37,708 nucleotides of DNA. Origin: an uncultured Woeseia sp. Lineage in GTDB: Bacteria; Pseudomonadota; Gammaproteobacteria; Steroidobacterales; Woeseiaceae. The stretch is from NCBI GenBank assembly GCA_937925605.1, contig CALALV010000027.1, positions 1 to 37,708 on the forward strand, given 5' to 3'. Below are positions 8,044-16,714 of the stretch, piece by piece. The notes below the pieces were generated by a model. The model had not been told where the DNA came from and ran no database searches. It was given only the letters and a program-made list of their open reading frames with translations. Each line of letters opens with the position of its first letter. The first letter of the stretch is position 1. The position numbers were made by a program, and so were the translations under genes.

Positions 8044-9518
8044 CTTCCTGTCCCCCCGTGTTCGGACCGGCAGAGCACATAATAAATCAAGCCGCCGAGA
8101 ATGGAGCCGGTAAACCAGCCGTAATCGTAAAACCAGCCCAGCTGGTCAGTCGTGATCGCGACGAAGGTCAGGCCGACCGGCACGGCGAAGGCCACGAATC
8201 CCGGCGCATGCCAGGCCGGGTAGCTGCCGCCGTCCCGGTACAGCGACAGCACGTCGTAGTCGCGGCCACGGACCAGGAAGAAGTCGACGACCATGATGCC
8301 GGCGATCGGCCCGAGCAGGCTCGAGTAGCCGATCAGCCAGTTCGAGTACAGCGACTCGAGGCTGAGGTCCGAGTCCAGCCAGCCCATTTTCTTCAGGAGC
8401 TCCCAGCTCATCAGCAGGATGCCGATCAGGCCGGTCAGCAGCACGCCGCGCGCCTCGCTGACGTATTTCGGCGCGACGTTCTGGAAGCTGTTGGTCGGCG
8501 AGACGATGTTGGCTGCGGTATTGGTCGAGATCGTTGCCAGGATGATGACCAGCATCGACAGCACGACCCACAGGCTGTTGTCGATCTGGCCGATCAGGTT
8601 GATAGGGTCGGAGATCGTCCGGCCGACGAGGCCCTCGCTCGCCGCGGTCAGCAGCACGCCCAGGCCTGCGAACAGGAACATCGTCAGCGGCAGGCCGATG
8701 ATCTGCCCCACGATCTGGGCCTTCTGCGATTTCGCGTAGCGGCTGAAGTCCGGGATGTTGAGCGACAGGGTCGCCCAGAAGCCGACCATCGCCGTCAGCG
8801 CCGCCATGAAGTAGCCGGCAAACGGGGCGTCGGCGGGCCGGGTCGGTGGCGTCGCGAGCATTTCGCTGATCGAGACTTTCGGCCAGGCCCAGGCCGCGAG
8901 GCCGACGGCGACCAGCAGCAGGAGCGGCGCGGCGAGCGCCTCGAGGTGCTTGATCGACTCGGCGCCGCGGATCACGATCCAGACGTTCGCGACCCAGAAG
9001 ATGAAGAAGCCGTAGACCTCGCCCTGGCTGCCGAGCGCGGCCCAGGCCGGGAACAGCTCGGCGAGCAGCAGGTGGATCGCGATGCCGCCGAACAGCGTCT
9101 GCACGCCGAACCAGCCGCAGGCCACCAGCGCGCGGATCAGCGCCGGCACGTTCGAGCCGATGATGCCGAAGGAGGCGCGCAGCACGACCGGGCAGGGGAT
9201 GCCGTAGCGCGTGCCCGGGAACGCGTTCAGCGTCAGGGGGATCAGCACCACGAGGTTGGCGACGAGAATAGTCCACAGCGCTTCGGACACCGACAGGCCG
9301 AAATAGGACGTCAGCACTCCGCCGAGCGTGTAGGTCGGCACGCAGATCGCCATGCCGACCCAAAGCGACGCGACGTGCCACTGGCTCCAGGTGCGCTGCG
9401 CGGCTTTCGTCGGCGCGATGTCGTCGTTGTAGCGCGGGCTGTCCGCGAGGTCCTGTCCCAGCTCCAGTTCGACCATCTCGCCGACCTGGACGAGGCGGCT
9501 CTCGGCCGGCAGGCTCAC
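8040..9518 (-). CDS. NCS1-family nucleobase:cation symporter (uracil/hydantoin/allantoin type)
   Basis: Inner-membrane importer with about twelve hydrophobic segments. The GTG start at 9518 overlaps the ureidopropionase stop codon as GTGA and gives 492 residues, the usual NCS1 length; the open frame extends further upstream but inside the preceding gene. NCS1 hallmarks include the N-terminal NDDIAPT segment shortly before the first helix, the early VPTYTLGGVLT helix, RYGIPCPVVLRASFGIIG, and the central GFWATLSLNIPDFSRYAKS motif found in Mhp1, FurI-like and PucI-like proteins. In this operon uracil, thymine or a dihydropyrimidine is the expected cargo. Substrate assignment within NCS1 from sequence alone is unreliable, so no symbol is given. 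Confidence 0.93.
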   Translation of the reverse strand: MSLPAESRLVQVGEMVELELGQDLADSPRYNDDIAPTKAAQRTWSQWHVASLWVGMAICVPTYTLGGVLTSYFGLSVSEALWTILVANLVVLIPLTLNAFPGTRYGIPCPVVLRASFGIIGSNVPALIRALVACGWFGVQTLFGGIAIHLLLAELFPAWAALGSQGEVYGFFIFWVANVWIVIRGAESIKHLEALAAPLLLLVAVGLAAWAWPKVSISEMLATPPTRPADAPFAGYFMAALTAMVGFWATLSLNIPDFSRYAKSQKAQIVGQIIGLPLTMFLFAGLGVLLTAASEGLVGRTISDPINLIGQIDNSLWVVLSMLVIILATISTNTAANIVSPTNSFQNVAPKYVSEARGVLLTGLIGILLMSWELLKKMGWLDSDLSLESLYSNWLIGYSSLLGPIAGIMVVDFFLVRGRDYDVLSLYRDGGSYPAWHAPGFVAFAVPVGLTFVAITTDQLGWFYDYGWFTGSILGGLIYYVLCRSEHGGTGR

Positions 9519-10399
9519 GCGTCGCGCTTCCCGGTCAGGTCGCCGTAGGTCTCGGGGCGCCGGTCGCGGAAGAACTGCCAAGTGTTACGCACCTCGCGCA
9601 CCATGTCGAGGTCAATCTCGTGCACGAGCAGCTCGTCCTGGTCGTAGCTCGCCTGCGCCTCGATCGTGCCGCGCGGATTGACGATGTAACTCGAGCCGTA
9701 GAATTCGCCCATGCGCTCGCCCCAGGGCGCCTCGGTGCCGATGCGGTTGATCGCGCCGATGAAGACGCCGTTAGCCGCCGCCGAGGCGGGCTGCTCCAGC
9801 TCCCACAGGTACTTCGACAGGCCGGCGACGGTCGCGGACGGGTTGACGATGTACTCGGCCCCGTTCAGTGCCAGCGCGCGCCAGCCTTCAGGGAAGTGCC
9901 GGTCGTAGCAGATGTAGACGCCGAGCTTGACGAAAGCGGTATCGAAGACGGGGTAGCCGAGGTCGCCGGGCTTGAAGAAGAATTTCTCGTAGAAGCCGGG
10001 ATCGACCTGCGGGATGTGGGTCTTGCGGTACTTGCCGAGGTAGCTGCCGTCGGCGTCGATGACAGCGGCCGTGTTGTAGTAGACGCCGGGCAGCGCCTCC
10101 TCGTAGATCGGCACGACGATGACCATGCCGTGCTTCTTCGCCTGCTCTTGCATCAGCTTCGTAGTAAAGCCGTCCGGGATCTTCTCCGCCGCGGCGTACC
10201 ACTTGCGGTCCTGGCTCGGGCAGAAATAGGGCTGCGTGAACACCTCCTGGAAGCACAGCACCTGCACGCCGGCCTTCGCCGCTTTCTCGATATACGGCAG
10301 GTGCGCGTCGATCATCCGGTCGCGGATCTCGTCGGGCGACATCGTTGCGGCGTCGCCTTTCAACGCCATCTGGATCAAGCCAGCCTTGAGCTTCGCCAT
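9515..10399 (-). CDS. Beta-ureidopropionase (nitrilase superfamily N-carbamoyl amidohydrolase)
   Basis: Hydrolyses N-carbamoyl-beta-alanine to beta-alanine, carbon dioxide and ammonia, the last step of reductive pyrimidine degradation. The nitrilase triad is intact: Glu52 (CFQEVF), Lys126 (YRKTHIP) and Cys164 (VYICYDRHFPE). The 294 residues, the QPYFCPSQD segment and the GEFYGSSYIVNPRG stretch are typical of this branch rather than of aliphatic nitrilases. GAGG lies upstream of the ATG at 10399. It is the first pathway gene of the operon that continues through permease, hydantoinase, PreT and PreA. A 53-base gap separates it from the acid phosphatase gene upstream, so it may share that transcript or have its own promoter; no convincing promoter is visible in the gap. 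Confidence 0.93.
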   Translation of the reverse strand: MAKLKAGLIQMALKGDAATMSPDEIRDRMIDAHLPYIEKAAKAGVQVLCFQEVFTQPYFCPSQDRKWYAAAEKIPDGFTTKLMQEQAKKHGMVIVVPIYEEALPGVYYNTAAVIDADGSYLGKYRKTHIPQVDPGFYEKFFFKPGDLGYPVFDTAFVKLGVYICYDRHFPEGWRALALNGAEYIVNPSATVAGLSKYLWELEQPASAAANGVFIGAINRIGTEAPWGERMGEFYGSSYIVNPRGTIEAQASYDQDELLVHEIDLDMVREVRNTWQFFRDRRPETYGDLTGKRDA

Positions 10400-10452
10400 A
10401 CGTACCTCGCAGTCAGGAAGCCGGGAATGTCGTCGCTAGCGCTCCCGCCGGT

Positions 10453-11256
10453 TCAATCCACCGTCGTCCAGGAGCCGTGCATCGGGTTCGGCAGCACGTA
10501 CCAGCCGTTGCCCCAGTAGTCGGCGTACGCGCGCACGGACGCGGCGCGGCTCGCCTGCGTCGCGCCCTCGGTGCAGGGCGGCACCGCGCGCCGGCGCGAA
10601 CAGGGGATGAAGTCGTTCAGGTCGTCGCCGATCAGCATCAATACGCGGTAGTCAGCGGCGACGACGTCCCGGCGGTTCTTCTTTTCCTTGTTCCAGCCCG
10701 GCTGCTCGTAGGACAGCATGACGCGGTCCGGCGTGGTCGGGATGCCGGCTTCGATCACGTCCTGCGTCGTGACCAGCTGCTGCGTGCAGTCCTCGTCGAG
10801 GCAGGGCCGGTTGGTGATGAAAAACAGCTCGATGCCGAGCGCGCGCGCCGCCGCGGCAAACGCGGCGACGCCCGGCACCGGTTTCGCCGGGTTCGCGTCG
10901 TTCCAGGCGTTCAGCTTCTCGTCCGTGAACGGCGGCACCAGCGTCAGCTGGAAAGGCGCATTGCTGACCACGGTTTCGTCCACGTCGAAGATGATGGCCG
11001 GCGGCAGGTGCCCGGCGTCGCGCTGCTCCGGCAGCGCGCTCCAGCTGCGATCGGCCAGCTTGTCCGCGAGGTCCCCGGTGGCTTCCGCGTACACCTGCAG
11101 CGACAGGGCTTCGTATTCCGCGGAGGTCAGCACCCACTCGATGCCCGGGTGGTTGTAGGGATCGGGATCTTCGGCAGTGGCGGCACAGCCGGCGACAGCG
11201 AGGCTCGCAAGCACGGCCGGCAGCGAGGAAAGGATTCGGTAGTTTGTTTTTCTCAT
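10453..11256 (-). CDS. HAD acid phosphatase lipoprotein, e(P4)-like (class C / IIIB)
   Basis: Predicted lipid-anchored, surface or periplasmic phosphomonoesterase. Starting at ATG 11256 gives 267 residues with an N-terminal signal ending in the lipobox LAVAGC (Cys24). The HAD nucleophile motif FDVDETVVSN (Asp91, Asp93) is intact, as are the FFITNRP segment and the acidic motif GDDLNDF. This matches the e(P4)/OlpA family, whose members remove phosphate from nucleoside monophosphates, including nicotinamide mononucleotide. The gene lies just upstream of the pyrimidine catabolic operon on the same strand and is divergent from a 5'-nucleotidase-like lipoprotein. That context suggests it makes nucleosides from external nucleotides. 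An upstream in-frame ATG at 11295 would bury the signal peptide and is rejected. Confidence 0.9.
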   Translation of the reverse strand: MRKTNYRILSSLPAVLASLAVAGCAATAEDPDPYNHPGIEWVLTSAEYEALSLQVYAEATGDLADKLADRSWSALPEQRDAGHLPPAIIFDVDETVVSNAPFQLTLVPPFTDEKLNAWNDANPAKPVPGVAAFAAAARALGIELFFITNRPCLDEDCTQQLVTTQDVIEAGIPTTPDRVMLSYEQPGWNKEKKNRRDVVAADYRVLMLIGDDLNDFIPCSRRRAVPPCTEGATQASRAASVRAYADYWGNGWYVLPNPMHGSWTTVD

Positions 11257-11346
11257 GTACTCGCAACGTGCGGCACCGGCTCCCCCCGGCCGCAACGGTG
11301 ATTTTTCGGGGACTCAGGTTAGCATGAATACCGCCCCGCCGGGCAC

Positions 11347-11375
11347 TTCGCAATCCGGGGTCCGGTGGGCACAAT
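11347..11375 (+). promoter_or_regulatory. Candidate sigma-70 promoter for the 5'-nucleotidase-like gene
   Basis: TTCGCA at 11347-11352 and CACAAT at 11370-11375 are separated by exactly 17 bases. Each agrees with four of six consensus positions. The implied transcript would start about 25 bases before the ATG at 11408, the same short leader length seen for other candidate promoters in this window. Confidence 0.35.
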
Positions 11376-11407
11376 GACGCGAAACTCACACGACGGAAAT
11401 AGCGCCC

Positions 11408-12988
11408 ATGACCCGACGCCTGTTGCTCATCACGCTCACCTGCCTGCTCGCCGCCTGCGCCAGCGCGCCACCCGTGCCCGTGCCGGGCGTGACGATTCTG
11501 CACCTCAACGACACCTACCGTATCGACGCGGTGGAAGACGGCAGCGCCGGCGGTTTCGGCCGCGTCGCAACGCTCATCCGGCGACTGGAAAGCGAGGGGC
11601 GTAGCGTGCTCCTGACCCACGGCGGCGACTTCCTGTACCCGTCACTGGAGAGCCAGCTCTGGGACGGCGCGCAGATGATCGAGGCCTTCAACTACCTCGA
11701 CGCGCTCGCGCCGCTGATCGTAGTGCCGGGTAACCACGAGTTCGACCGGCGCACGCCGGAAGCGATCGTCAACGCGGTGCGGGCAAGCAACTTCACGTGG
11801 CTCGGCGACAACTACGCCCTGCGCACGGGCGACCCGGCGGTCGACGCGCGGCCGCAGGCCGGCTACGTGCTCGAGGCCGGCGGCCTGCGCCTGGGTTTCG
11901 TCGCGCTGACGAACCATGCTGAAGACGGCGGCAACGAGCGCGACTACGTACCGATCGACCGCGACTACGCGGGCAGCGCGCGCCGCGTGCTGAGCAGTTT
12001 CGGCAGCGACGTCGACGTGATCCTCGGGCTGACCCACCTGAACCTCGACAACGACCGAGAGGTCGCGGGCCTGCGTGCGGAGTTTCCGCGCTTCCGCCTG
12101 ATCGTCGGCGGCCACGAGCACGAGCCGGAGTACGAGCCCGGCACTGCTACGACCGCGACGATCCTGAAGGGCGCCTCGAACGCGCGGGTGATCTGGCGCA
12201 TCGACATCGAGCCGGTCGGCGGCGCGCCGCGCATCGAGACTGCGCGCGTCGCGATCGACGAGTCTCTGCCGTCGGACCCTCTGTACGATGCGATCGCTGC
12301 ACGCTGGCGCGCGCAGCTACTCGAGAAAATCCCCTACCTCGAGGCGAAGATCGGCGAGGCGGCGCTGCCGCTCGACGGGCGCGAGGTCGCGGTGCGCAAC
12401 GAGGCGAGCAACTGGGGCTCCTTCATCGCCGACCAGATGCGCGGCGCCTTCGGCGAGCCGTCCGAGCTCGCCTTCGTCAATGGCGGCACGCTGCGGGTAG
12501 ACGACTACATCATGGGCGACATCACGTTCGAGGACGTGGGCCGGACCTTCGGCTTCTCGTCCTGGCTCAGGCACATGCGTATCGACGGCGCGGACTTCCG
12601 GGCCTTGCTCGAGGCCGGCTACCGCGGCAGCGGGCCGTCGAAAGGCTATTTCCCGCAGGTGTCCGGCTTCCGCATCTGTGTCGACCGCGGCCGGCCCGGG
12701 GGCGAGCGCATCGTATCCCTGCAGGTGCCCGCGGATGGCGGCTGGCGCGAGATCGAGCCGCAGCGCGAATACACGCTGGTCGCGCCGGACTACCTCTACC
12801 GCGGCGGCGACGGCTACGATTTCTCGGCGGCGCGCGAGGTCTCGCGGCGCGGCTCCGAGCTCAAGTACCTGGTCGTCGACGCGATCGTCCGGGCGCAGGC
12901 CGCGGGCAGGAAGATCGGCGAGCCCACCGACCCGGTCAATCCGCGGATCGTGATACTCGATGCGGAGCGCCGCGCCTGCTGGTTGTAG
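11408..12988 (+). CDS. 5'-nucleotidase/UshA-like metallophosphatase lipoprotein
   Basis: Predicted cell-surface or periplasmic nucleotide phosphatase. The signal peptide ends in a lipobox LLAAC with Cys17. The calcineurin-like domain has most two-metal motifs: LHLNDTYRID (Asp35), GGDFLYPS, PGNHEFD, a histidine in GLTHLNLDND and GGHEHEPEY. A C-terminal 5'-nucleotidase domain follows from about residue 310, with FVNGGTLRVDD and the substrate-stacking region near the end. The first motif reads NDTYRI instead of the usual NDxHG, so one canonical histidine metal ligand is replaced; a similar variant is known in some UshA-like metallophosphatases. The 526-residue length is normal. It is divergent from the acid phosphatase and convergent with a TonB receptor, so its own promoter is expected. 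The exact substrate is unknown. Confidence 0.88.
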   Translation: MTRRLLLITLTCLLAACASAPPVPVPGVTILHLNDTYRIDAVEDGSAGGFGRVATLIRRLESEGRSVLLTHGGDFLYPSLESQLWDGAQMIEAFNYLDALAPLIVVPGNHEFDRRTPEAIVNAVRASNFTWLGDNYALRTGDPAVDARPQAGYVLEAGGLRLGFVALTNHAEDGGNERDYVPIDRDYAGSARRVLSSFGSDVDVILGLTHLNLDNDREVAGLRAEFPRFRLIVGGHEHEPEYEPGTATTATILKGASNARVIWRIDIEPVGGAPRIETARVAIDESLPSDPLYDAIAARWRAQLLEKIPYLEAKIGEAALPLDGREVAVRNEASNWGSFIADQMRGAFGEPSELAFVNGGTLRVDDYIMGDITFEDVGRTFGFSSWLRHMRIDGADFRALLEAGYRGSGPSKGYFPQVSGFRICVDRGRPGGERIVSLQVPADGGWREIEPQREYTLVAPDYLYRGGDGYDFSAAREVSRRGSELKYLVVDAIVRAQAAGRKIGEPTDPVNPRIVILDAERRACWL

Positions 12989-13044
12989 GTGTCGCAGCCG
13001 CGGACCGGTGAGCGGAGTGGCCTTCCCGGGTTGCCGCGGGCAAT

Positions 13045-13171
13045 AAAAAGCGGCCCGTCGGGCCGCGACCGGCAAAAAATGGCGGCCCGTCGGGCCGCGA
13101 CCAGCAAAAAAAAGGGCGGCCCGTCGGGCCGCGACCTGCAAAAAAAAGGGCGGCCCGTCGGGCCGCCCTTT
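13045..13171 (-). terminator. Four tandem intrinsic terminator hairpins
   Basis: The hairpin GCGGCCCGTCGGGCCGC (7-base stem, GTC loop) occurs four times, starting at 13050, 13082, 13116 and 13150, a spacing of 32-34 bases. Each is bordered on its left by an A-run (5, 6, 8 and 8 bases), which becomes the U-tract on minus-strand RNA. The copy nearest the TonB receptor stop codon (13192) is the strongest: its stem extends to AAAGGGCGGCCC on one side and GGGCCGCCCTTT on the other. The array therefore terminates the minus-strand receptor transcript. For the convergent + strand gene only the last copy is followed by a short T-run. Confidence 0.92.
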
Positions 13172-13191
13172 GAGTCGAAGCCTGAGCCGGC

Positions 13192-16100
13192 TTATTCGAA
13201 GTCGATCTCGATGCCGAAACGGATTTCGTACAGCGAGCGGTTCTCCAGGACCGTGTCGATCGAGCGGTCGCTGAACTCCTCGAAGACGTACTGACCGGTC
13301 GCCGAGTCGACCGAAGAGTCAACTACCTGCACCGAGAAGAACTGCGCGTCGTTCACGCGGCCCCAGTCGTCGTTCAGCAGGTTGCCCAGGTTGTAGATGT
13401 TCATGTACAGGCGGCCCTTCGAGTCGCCGAGGAACGCCGGGAACTCCTGCGTTACGCGGAAGTCGACGCGCGAGCTCCACTTGCCGTGCTGCGCATTACG
13501 CTCCTGCAGGCCGGGGCTCAGGCCCTCGCGGCTGACCCAGTTGAAGAAGGCCGTCTGGTCGAAGGCCGGGTCGAACACCACGTTCGGGTCGTTCGGGCCG
13601 CTCGGCACGTACAGCAGGTGCCGGCCGAAGAAGCCGCCGCCCTCGAGGTCGCTCGAGCCCATCACGTAGCTCTGCGGCTGGCCTTCCTGGCTGTAGGCGC
13701 GCAGCGTGAAGCGCGTCGTGTTGTCGCCGAAGAACTCGCGGCCGTAGCTAGCGTGCAGCGTGAAGCGATGCGGCACGACGTAGTTCGACGTGCCCGGGCG
13801 CGGATCGTTGAGATCGTTCAGCGCGAGGTTGTCGAAGTTGGAGCCTGCGACCGACGAGGTCATCGGGCTGACGTCCTCGGCATCCGTGTAGGCGTAGCCG
13901 AACGACAGGTCGAGACCCCAGTCGAAGTCCTTCGACAGCAGGATCGAGAACAGGTCGGAGCTGCCGTCACGCCCGGAGTTCGTCAGCATGTAGTTGTCTT
14001 CGCCGCGTCCCGGGATGTAGTCGTAGATCGGCTGGCCGATGATCGTCTCGCCCACGATTTCCTGCGACAGGTCGACGTAGTAGGCCGACTTGCGCTGCTC
14101 GGTGTGCAGGTAGTCGATGTCGGCCTGGACGTCCCACCACGGCAGGTCGTAGGTCGCGCCGAGCGCGAATTTCCACTCGCGCGGCTGATCGTAGCCCGGG
14201 TCGATCAGGACCAGGTTCTCGTCAGATGCGTTCGCAGCCGTCGTAGCAGCGACCGCGTCGAACAGCTCCTGCGGGATGTCGTAACCCGGGCGCGCGCCGG
14301 TCAGCGGGATCGAGCCGTCCAGTACCGAGCGAGCAGCATCGAAGTTGCGCAGCTGCAGCTGGACGTTCGTCAGGCCGTCGTTCGACCAGGCGTTCGAGAT
14401 CCAGACGTTCGGGTTGCCGCCCGAGTACAGGCCGACGCCGCCGCGGACGGTCAGGTTCTCGCGCGCGTCCCAGGTGAAGCCCAGGCGCGGCATGAGCAGG
14501 CTGACGCCGTCGATGTTGGCGTCGTTGCGGATGCCGAGCGCGTCGGTGAAGGTCTGGTTGAAGTTCGGCCGGTCGTCGCTCTCGAACCAGTCGTAACGCA
14601 GGCCGGCGACGATCGTCAGGCCGTACTGGTCAAAGAAGAACTCGTCCTGCAGGTACAGCGTGTTCAGCGTGTTCGAGAACAGCGCCGCCGCGTCGGCCGG
14701 GTCGTTCGTGCCGCCGCCGGAGCCGTAGTAGATGCGGCTCGGACGGCCCAGTTCGAAGCGGTCGATGCCGGACAGCTCGCAGGCCGGGTCGTCGAGGCGC
14801 TGCTGCGCCGTCAGGGCGTCGCAGAAGGCCGGGTTGCTGCCCGAGTCGTCGAAGTAGTCGTACTCGCCGCCGCGCGCGTGCTGGACGAACTGGTTGAAGA
14901 TCGTCAGTTTCTCGCGCTCGTAGCCCGCCGTGATGACGTGATCGCCGAGCAGGTACTGGCCGGACAGCTTCAGGTAGTCGGACTCGGTGTTCAGCGCGTT
15001 CGCCTGGCGGGAGTCGTCCGCGCCGAGGTAGACCGTGTTGAAGCCGATGCTGATCTGGTGATCGCCGAAGTCCTGCGGGCCGACCGTGACCTGCGAGTCG
15101 TTCATCTCGTTCTGGCTGAAGAACACTTCGGTCGAGAACGCGTCCGACCACTGCGAGAACAGCTTGATCGTCGTGGTCTCGGACTCGGCGCCCTTCACGT
15201 AGAAGTGGTTAGCGAACTCGAACTCGTCGTCGTCGCCGTCGGAATCACGGTCCTGGAAGCCGTCGAAGTAGTTGTGGATCAGCGCCAGGTTGTGGTTGTC
15301 GTTGATGTTCCAGTCGAGGCGGACCATGTACTTCTCGGCCTCCTGGACACCGTCGGACGGGTTGCCGCCCGGATCGTAGGCGTAGGTGCCGTTCGAGATG
15401 CTGACGATGCGGTCGTAGTCCGCCTGGCTCAGCCAGTCACGGACGTCGCCGTTGCCGGAACCTGCCGGCCCGCGGGCCAGGAACCGCGGCTCGTCACTCT
15501 CCTCGTAAGCCGCGAACACGAACAGGCGATCCTTCAGGATCGGGCCGCCGATCGAGAAGCCGAGCGTCGTCTCGTCGTAAGGCGGAGTGCTGAGGTCCTG
15601 ATCGACGCCGCCGACGACGACGGTGTCGCCGCGCAGGCTGTCGTCGGTGAACTCGTAGAAGACGTTGCCTTTCCACTCGTTGGTGCCGGACTTCGTGACC
15701 GCGTTGATGTTGCAGGCCGAGAATCCGCCGTAGGTCACGTCGAAGGGCGCGAGCTCGACCGCTACCTGCTCGATCGCGTCGAACGGGAAGGGCATGCCGA
15801 CCGCCGTCGAGTAGCCGTTCGAATTCAGGCCGAAGCGGTCGTTCTGGCTGATGCCGTCCAGCGTCACGCTGTTAAAGCGCGGGTGCTTGCCGCCGCAGTT
15901 GATCTCGAAGCCGTCGTCCTCGTTGTCGAGGTTCAGGCGCGGATCGATCGAGTAGACGTCCACGATGTCGCGGTTGAAGTTGACCGAGGTCTCGATGTCG
16001 TAACTCGAGAAGGTCGCCGCCGGGCCGGCCGCGACGTCCATGCCGCCGATCTGCTGGCCGGTCACGATGATTTCCTCGACGCCCTCGGTGGCCGGCAGTT

Positions 16101-16437
16101 CGACCGTGACGTTGTAGATGTCGCCGAGGACGACCTGCGGAATCTCGACCGTGCGCAAGCCGTTGACCGTGACCCGGTAGGGGCCGCCGACCGGCAGGTT
16201 GCTGGCAAAGAAGGTGCCGCTGGAGTTGGATTCGTAAGCCCAGGTGACGTCCGTGCGCATGTCGCGTACGACGACCGTGGCGCCGGCGATCGCGTCACCG
16301 TTGGCGTCGCGGATCTTGCCGCGGATCGAGGAGGTGGTCTCCTGCGCCGTGGCGGTCATCGGCAGCGCGACCGCCAGCAGCAGCAGGCTCACCGCCAGCC
16401 GCCAACCGGTAGCGAGGTAGAAAGCTTTGTTCTTCAT
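13192..16437 (-). CDS. Oar-like TonB-dependent receptor with N-terminal carboxypeptidase-regulatory-like domain
   Basis: Outer-membrane beta-barrel importer of an unidentified large substrate. From ATG 16437 the product has 1081 residues with a standard signal peptide (cleavage near ATAQE). A carboxypeptidase-regulatory-like beta-sandwich follows (SIRGKIRDANGDAIAGATVVVRD, about residues 28-110). Next is a plug domain, starting around GVEEIIVTGQ and containing the NCGGKHPRFNSVTLDGISQNDRFG region. The remainder is barrel, ending in aromatic-rich strands (YEIRFGIEIDFE). This order is that of Oar/OmpA-related TonB receptors. AGGGA lies about ten bases before the ATG; the longer open frame to 16704 has no signal and is rejected. 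Neighbours are a nucleotidase-like lipoprotein (convergent) and a nuclease-family lipoprotein upstream on the same strand, so a nucleic-acid-derived ligand is possible but unproven. Confidence 0.93.
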   Translation of the reverse strand: MKNKAFYLATGWRLAVSLLLLAVALPMTATAQETTSSIRGKIRDANGDAIAGATVVVRDMRTDVTWAYESNSSGTFFASNLPVGGPYRVTVNGLRTVEIPQVVLGDIYNVTVELPATEGVEEIIVTGQQIGGMDVAAGPAATFSSYDIETSVNFNRDIVDVYSIDPRLNLDNEDDGFEINCGGKHPRFNSVTLDGISQNDRFGLNSNGYSTAVGMPFPFDAIEQVAVELAPFDVTYGGFSACNINAVTKSGTNEWKGNVFYEFTDDSLRGDTVVVGGVDQDLSTPPYDETTLGFSIGGPILKDRLFVFAAYEESDEPRFLARGPAGSGNGDVRDWLSQADYDRIVSISNGTYAYDPGGNPSDGVQEAEKYMVRLDWNINDNHNLALIHNYFDGFQDRDSDGDDDEFEFANHFYVKGAESETTTIKLFSQWSDAFSTEVFFSQNEMNDSQVTVGPQDFGDHQISIGFNTVYLGADDSRQANALNTESDYLKLSGQYLLGDHVITAGYEREKLTIFNQFVQHARGGEYDYFDDSGSNPAFCDALTAQQRLDDPACELSGIDRFELGRPSRIYYGSGGGTNDPADAAALFSNTLNTLYLQDEFFFDQYGLTIVAGLRYDWFESDDRPNFNQTFTDALGIRNDANIDGVSLLMPRLGFTWDARENLTVRGGVGLYSGGNPNVWISNAWSNDGLTNVQLQLRNFDAARSVLDGSIPLTGARPGYDIPQELFDAVAATTAANASDENLVLIDPGYDQPREWKFALGATYDLPWWDVQADIDYLHTEQRKSAYYVDLSQEIVGETIIGQPIYDYIPGRGEDNYMLTNSGRDGSSDLFSILLSKDFDWGLDLSFGYAYTDAEDVSPMTSSVAGSNFDNLALNDLNDPRPGTSNYVVPHRFTLHASYGREFFGDNTTRFTLRAYSQEGQPQSYVMGSSDLEGGGFFGRHLLYVPSGPNDPNVVFDPAFDQTAFFNWVSREGLSPGLQERNAQHGKWSSRVDFRVTQEFPAFLGDSKGRLYMNIYNLGNLLNDDWGRVNDAQFFSVQVVDSSVDSATGQYVFEEFSDRSIDTVLENRSLYEIRFGIEIDFE

Positions 16438-16528
16438 CGTGGATCCCTGATTGAGTTGAGAGCGAAATTCAAGCAGCGCGGGATCCAGGCATCCTGTCCT
16501 GGCCGACCTTCCTGATCCGGAGTGCCTT

Positions 16529-16561
16529 GCCCGCCTGTGGCGGGCTGACCGGGGAGTCCCC
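16529..16561. other. Hairpins in the untranslated leader of the Oar-like receptor
   Basis: GCCCGCC-TGT-GGCGGGC at 16529-16545 is a perfect 7-base stem. GGGG-AGT-CCCC at 16551-16561 follows immediately. Both fall between the candidate promoter and the receptor start codon, so they would be in the roughly 140-base leader of its mRNA. No T-run or known riboswitch class is recognised. They may only stabilise the message. Confidence 0.45.
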
Positions 16562-16583
16562 ACGCCCCTTGTAATTTGTTGCA

Positions 16584-16612
16584 AATCTAACGCAGGCCCC
16601 GTGGGGGCGCAA
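16584..16612 (-). promoter_or_regulatory. Candidate sigma-70 promoter of the Oar-like receptor
   Basis: On the minus strand TTGCGC (16607-16612) and TAGATT (16584-16589) are 17 bases apart. The spacer contains the palindromic CCCCACGGGG. Just downstream, at 16573-16587, the + strand reads AATTTGTTGCAAATC, an inverted repeat of ATTTG and CAAAT. It is a plausible operator. The AATTTG/GCAA words are also found upstream of the second TonB receptor. Confidence 0.4.
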
Positions 16613-16714
16613 TGAAGCTTGGAAAGGAATTGTGACGCCGCGGTGACGCACAGGTCAGGCGGCGCGTCCGGGCTGGTGTGCCGGCGCTCGCGCCTAATTT
16701 CCAAGACGCTGTTT

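Noticed and set aside
13045..13171. Regularly spaced repeats considered as a CRISPR array
   Set aside because: The repeated unit is a self-complementary terminator hairpin plus A-run, the spacing is 32-34 bases without unique spacers, and no cas gene is near.
13486..16515. A 1009-residue open frame on the + strand opposite the Oar-like receptor
   Set aside because: It is a GC-rich antisense shadow: long runs of Val, Arg, Ala and Asp with no domain, and the minus-strand receptor is fully motif-supported.
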